Shown here: piece after piece, positions 59,722 through 64,000 of the stretch | Layout of the letters: each line of letters begins with the position of its first letter | Position numbering within the stretch: the first letter of the stretch is position 1 | Source of the DNA: Lucifuga dentata | Lineage: Eukaryota > Chordata > Actinopteri > Ophidiiformes > Bythitidae | NCBI GenBank assembly: GCA_014773175.1 | Contig: VXCM01001396.1 | Span: forward strand, 62,001-126,000 | Reading direction: 5' to 3' | DNA: 64,000 nucleotides | The notes under the pieces: model-generated | What the model was told of the DNA's origin: nothing | What the model saw: the letters and a program-made list of their open reading frames with translations, nothing else | The model's database searches: none | Program-made: the position numbers and the translations under genes

Positions 59722-61553
59722 TAACACAGAGTGAGAGCAAATACATTAGAGAAGATGAGTCAGAGCAATTGATGGAGGAAATGCCAGAGACTGATGGTAT
59801 CATACACAAAAGAAGATAATCTTCCTCGAACGTAAGCTGAAACAAATAAACAGTACAATTTAGTTTTTAAGTGCTGTGGATGAGACCTACAGCCTTTCAG
59901 CATTACAGACTGCAAGGGAATATCAAGCTCTGCTGGAAAATCTGCCTGATGAGACTGCAGAGTTGCAGAGTTGCAGAATTGTGAAGGAAGTGCAACAATA
60001 CAGAGATTACATCTGCCATTGAGTGTGAGCTATGAAAATGTCTATCAGAAGTGAGCACATCCTGATATAAATGTTACAATATCAACCAGTAATAATAATA
60101 ATAAAATAAAATAAAAAGCCTCTTGAGAATGCGTTACTTTCCAGCACCATGGATAAGGTCTGTTTTGAACATTGAACATTCCATGCAGTGACCGATGAGC
60201 TGCTGTGAAGCTTTTCAGGACCAAGGACAGTGCTTCTAGCTAGTCATTATGATCTGCTGACTGAATCGTTGCTGGTCCTGATATTCTGGATACTGTTTCA
60301 TGTATGCTGCACTGTAATGAAAATACTGAATGCTTAGATATTATGAGTTTGAGGAAAAAATGAGAAAAAGCACAACTGGATAGATAGGGATGGTATGGAT
60401 GTATAATATGCTACATGTTCAAGTGTATATTATGACTAAGATACTAAGAAGAATATATAAGAATATATAAAAACAATATACTGTACTACTACTAGAATAT
60501 ACACTAGGATACACACTACTACATAGAGAGACTATTCCTTTTCATACATGACCTCATATATATTTAGACATTTATAGTATCATGTTTAGACAGTGTAGCT
60601 AATTGCATAAGACTTTTACCCTCCATCACTTTCACTCTTGTCACTCTGCTAATAATTACAACTCACATCTGAATGCAACAAGGCCATTGATTGTCTGGAA
60701 CTTGTTGAAGGTCGTTCTGGAAAATGAAATGTAGCATGATCAAAAGTACATGTATGTGAGATAGTTTGGGTCAAAGCTGAAGTGGGTTCACCAAAAAGTT
60801 ATCACAAAATGACTCCTTCAATGCCCTGAATGGTACAAGTTCATGATAAAAAAAAATAGTGTAAGAGTAGATGACTGGATTTCATATTTAATTAACAAAT
60901 ACGGAGCTTTGATTTACTGTAGTGAGTGCACACATACACACAAACATGCATGTGTGCACATGTATCTACATGAAAGCAATCTTAAATCTACACTGCAGTA
61001 TCCCCCCACATTACACACAGTCGCATGCTCTACTGCTGCATCACCTTTCGCAGAATGTCATCACCTGAAGGAGAGAGGGATGAAAAGAGGGGTGTGAGAT
61101 ATAGAGGCTGTCAGAGAGATTCACATGACTTCCTCTTTCTTTTCAGTTTCCTCCCGCTGAGGCTATAACACACAGAAATCAGGATTTATCCATGTCCTGT
61201 TATACCCGGCCTCTGAACCTGACCTCCTGTAATTCAATCTGTGTGGCTATTCATCAAACAGCCTCGACACACAGAGAGACTCAGTCAATGACAATAGCAA
61301 ATGAGAAAGGAAAAGGCAGAAAGTAATAAAGAGTCGTGTGTGTGTGTTTGTGTGTGTTGTGCATGCATGTGTGTTTAGATTCATGCATTATGTGTGGATA
61401 TACTGTATGTGAAAGGAAATGAGAAAAGAAACAGGATGGGAGGGAGTAGAGGGTTTTTTCTTTTCCTCTCATCCATCCTCTATAAGATGTCGAATGAGTA
61501 CTGATGATGAAAGTGAACTCTACTCCTGCATCAAGATGGTGGGAAGAAAGTGG

Positions 61554-61591
<38 letters not shown>

Positions 61592-61729
61592 ATATGTGTG
61601 TGACATGCCGACAAATCTAAGCACAAACATCAAATATCTAATCTCCCTTGAGATCACTGGAGACTACACCATAACCCTCGCCCCACAATTAACCCTCACA
61701 CTTCCACAGAAAGAGACCATAAGAATTAT

Positions 61730-61770
<41 letters not shown>

Positions 61771-63818
61771 CTCCACAAACCTGTCTAATATGTTTTCCCA
61801 AGGGGAGTATTTCCGACATTGACCTGCTAGCTACGGCATGCAGAATTCTGATATCATTTGACTTTCCATTAGTGTTCAGCAGTTCATCATCGGTAACGAT
61901 GATGAATGAAGTCAAAAGAGAAACATGATTTCTCTCTTTAAGCCATATATGAACTGACAGATAGTGAGGCAGAAGGAAAGATAGAGAGAAAGCTGAAAAG
62001 ACGACTGCGGTCAATTTTACATGCTGCCACACAGAGTAAAAGATAAATTAGCTGTGCCATAATAAGGACTGTCTACTCCTATTATGACGGCACTCAGATC
62101 ATGTTGGAAAATAAGCAACATGGACTAAATCTGTCCTTCTTTTTCCATGTCTAAAGCTGCAACTGCTGATTCTAATGCCTCTTCTGCTATAGCTTCAATA
62201 AAAACTAATCATAAGCTTCACAAAGATGGATTTATTTAAGTAGTACTTGGTACGCATTATATTACATAGTGTGTTATAGTGTCAATCACCTCTACCTTTA
62301 AAGCTAAACTGTACCGCTAATTTTATAGAGATACAGAATTGTTAACTCCACTGTTTTTCACATTTAACTGTTTGAAATATACTTTACAGCTCATCTGAAT
62401 ATACATTTTTCATGAAAAAAATATCTCATCTTAGCCATTATTAATGCTGTGTTATGTAAAATGTAAAACTTAATCATTTCAAAAGTCAAATTGCAAGAGA
62501 CCATTTTGAAGTATGTCCCAATTCATGTGTTATTGTTTCAAATAAAGATCTTTTTTTTTTTTTTTATNTTTTTTTTTTTTTTTAATTTTACGTGGAAAGC
62601 CCAAGAGTCTTAAAAACCATAGATGAATAATTGTCATGAAGCTAACTTTAAAATCAGATGCGACCAAACCTGTTATGAGACTCACTAAGACTCATTTTTT
62701 AACTTTTTTTTTAGTTTTTCTGGCACTTTCTCAGCAGGTCAAAGAAGGCCAAGAATCCTTCTCGGTTAACATGTCTCACTTTTACTAAATTAGACTGATG
62801 CAGTGTGACTATTTTTATTTTTCTTTTCACGTTGCAAAAAGTTGCTGGCAGTGACAATCAGTTTTTTTATGCAGTTAAGATTTTCCTGAGTGACCAGCTT
62901 GAGTCAAGAGCTCTTCAAAGCAAAACATAATTGGCAACAGCTGAGTAAATGTGAGAGAGCGTATTAAAAAGATATAAGAATGGAGAGAACGAGATGCAGA
63001 AAAAGACAAAGAAATGCATGTGGATGGAGAGAAATGGAATAGACAAGAAAAAACAGGAAAAGAGGAAAAATGAGAAATAAAAGAGGTGAAGAGGACAATT
63101 GTGCCTGCTCTCCGGTTGGTGTGTGTTCGCTCTACTTTGGCACAATATGAAGCAATTGTGTGTTGGAGCCTCAGGGAAGGAATACACAATGACACACTTA
63201 CACACACAGATACACACACCATGCATATGCATACACGCACTGTATTCTCTGTTGGAAGAAATGTGTGTCCGGATCTGCAACACTAAGGACAGAGCTGCCA
63301 GGAGTGTGGGAGTCCAGCGCTGTGCCCTGTTTATAACCTGTCAGACAGATGTTAATCCACACTGACAGCTCCCAGGTGACCAACGGGCTCACCGCCCCAG
63401 CAACTGACAAGCCGTTAGGCACGGTGAACCCAGCTGACCCCCAAAAACAACACACTCTCTGAAAAGTACTCTGATTGCATGTATTAATGGAGAATACGAG
63501 GGAGGAAAACAGCAGAGTAGCACAGCCCCTCTTCTGGCTGGAGTACAGTGCACCCTACAGCCTAATCAATACTTCAATCAGTGTGTGGCGAAGATTGAGG
63601 GGTGAGGGAGCAGAGATGGCGAAGAGGAGGAAGGAGTTGGAGTGGGAGTGGAAAGAATATCAAGCGTATGGGTTGATTTGGAGTGCAGAAAGTGAAAGAA
63701 AGAGCATTTGCTGTATTTTCTGATAAATAGCACATCACAGCAAGTCACATACCTGCTGGCAAAATGTTCAATCCTGCTGTGTGTGTCTGCATGAGGCAGC
63801 TTCGGTGAGGAGCACGGC
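53639..63818 (-). CDS. drp2: Dystrophin-related protein 2 (DRP2), C-terminal exons, partial
   Basis: DRP2 is a short dystrophin relative acting under the plasma membrane in dystroglycan complexes (notably Schwann cells). Minus-strand exons are 63818-63753, 59622-59557, 56667-56521, 54985-54733, 53959-53842 and 53725-53639, all with consistent phase. They read [53 protein letters not shown] with [19 protein letters not shown] with the coiled coil [20 protein letters not shown] ending [25 protein letters not shown]; and [20 protein letters not shown] with [15 protein letters not shown] and DTEAADD favour DRP2 over dystrophin or utrophin. The spectrin, WW, EF-hand and ZZ parts lie off the right edge. 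The last visible exon has a donor (g|gtgagt) after PSEP, but the terminal exon was not found. Reading through that donor adds a hydrophobic stretch. Confidence 0.9.
56037..56072. repeat. (CA)n microsatellite
   Basis: A CA run of about 18 units in the drp2 intron between exons 56667-56521 and 54985-54733. Confidence 0.95.
57135..57513. mobile_element. TA-flanked inverted-repeat element in drp2 intron
   Basis: The left end, TACACTACAGGCCAAAAGTT followed by TGAGGCCACACCCAGATTT, is inverted at the right end as AAATCTGGGGGTGGCCTTAA then ACTTCTGGCCTGTAGTGTA. The arms are about 39 bp with few mismatches and the element is about 379 bp with no ORF. The ends differ from those of the other TA-flanked family. 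Probably a Tc1/mariner-type MITE (inference). Confidence 0.85.
58320..58970. mobile_element. TTAA-flanked inverted-repeat element, copy 6, with N-seam duplication
   Basis: Left end TTCGAGGACCATACCGGCC (TTAA mutated to TTCG); right end GGCTGGTATGGTCCTTTAA. An N at 58561 is flanked by a repeated segment of about 65 bp (aaaatcgatgtttcgcctgc on both sides), explaining its excess length over copies 2 and 5. It lies in a drp2 intron. Confidence 0.85.
59465..59498. repeat. (CA)n microsatellite
   Basis: A CA run of about 16 units, 60 nt downstream (in drp2 sense) of the exon ending at 59557. Confidence 0.93.
59678..59719. repeat. (CA)n microsatellite
   Basis: A CA run of about 20 units upstream of the drp2 exon at 59622. 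With the CA-rich bases at 59624-59640 it gives a TG-rich approach to the acceptor. Confidence 0.93.
61556..61589. repeat. (GA)n microsatellite
   Basis: An AG run of about 16 units in the large drp2 intron. Confidence 0.95.
61730..61766. repeat. (GA)n microsatellite
   Basis: A second AG run of about 18 units, 140 bp from the previous one. Confidence 0.95.
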
Positions 63819-64000
63819 CTGGGAAAAACACACGTCAAACATCAATACCTCACCAAGACATTATTAACCCAGTTTGTGTATGTGTGTGGTTGTAGAGAAG
63901 TGATTCTAAAATTATATTCATGCAACTGAGTCCAATAATACAGAAAAGTAAAGTTTTAATTGTGAATGCTGAAACTTTCTTGTAAAGATACAGTATAGAT

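Larger units (their letters stand above)
59720..63752 (-). other. Large drp2 intron, no further gene
   Basis: About 4 kb with no recognisable exon. It contains two (GA)n tracts (61556-61589, 61730-61766), a poly-T with an N seam (62568) and short CA runs. ORFs here are compositional. Confidence 0.55.

Noticed and set aside
61419..61928. A 169-codon plus-strand frame
   Set aside because: It runs through two GA microsatellites (Arg-Glu repeats) in a drp2 intron.

Overview
The window looks like nuclear DNA of a ray-finned (teleost) fish. It carries compact multi-exon genes with canonical GT/AG borders, AT-rich introns, many CA and GA microsatellites, short inverted-repeat transposons and one RTE-type LINE. 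Exons were joined by hand at splice signals. Every intact model stays in frame across all joins, which supports the boundaries. Gene names rest on remembered vertebrate family proteins, not on a database search.

Layout from left to right. (1) fhl1, minus strand, partial: three LIM-coding exons at 698-2775, the rest off the left edge, and a probable distal 5' exon near 11.5 kb. (2) A repeat-rich interval. (3) slc9a6 (organellar Na+/H+ exchanger NHE6), minus, 16 exons, 28065 down to 18844, complete at 689 aa. (4) A 1.1-kb head-to-head promoter interval. (5) taf7 (TFIID subunit), plus, 12 exons, 29170-37421, complete at 362 aa. (6) An AIP/AIPL1-family co-chaperone-like gene, plus, 8 exons, 38858-49162. 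It has an FKBP-like domain and two tandem TPR modules, but the sequence as given carries a frameshift and an in-frame stop. (7) drp2 (dystrophin-related protein 2), minus, partial: the six C-terminal coding exons seen between 63818 and 53639, the rest off the right edge.

The most unusual item is gene 6. Canonical AIP-family proteins have one FKBP-like domain and one TPR domain. Here the TPR-coding exon unit is present twice with matching phases, including two 142-nt exons that encode corresponding 47-residue segments. Two further points are a probable U12-type AT-AC intron in slc9a6 and a probable U12-type GT-AG intron in taf7, each needed to keep the reading frame.

From memory, fhl1 and slc9a6 lie together on human Xq26, and TAF7L and DRP2 lie together on Xq22, so this fish segment joins two human X blocks. 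The genes share no obvious pathway. Mobile DNA includes six copies of a TTAA-flanked element of about 0.5-0.65 kb, two copies of a TA-flanked inverted-repeat element, a third TA-flanked element, and a 5'-truncated RTE LINE with a 21-bp target-site duplication. Nineteen single N characters mark assembly seams, several flanked by duplicated sequence.
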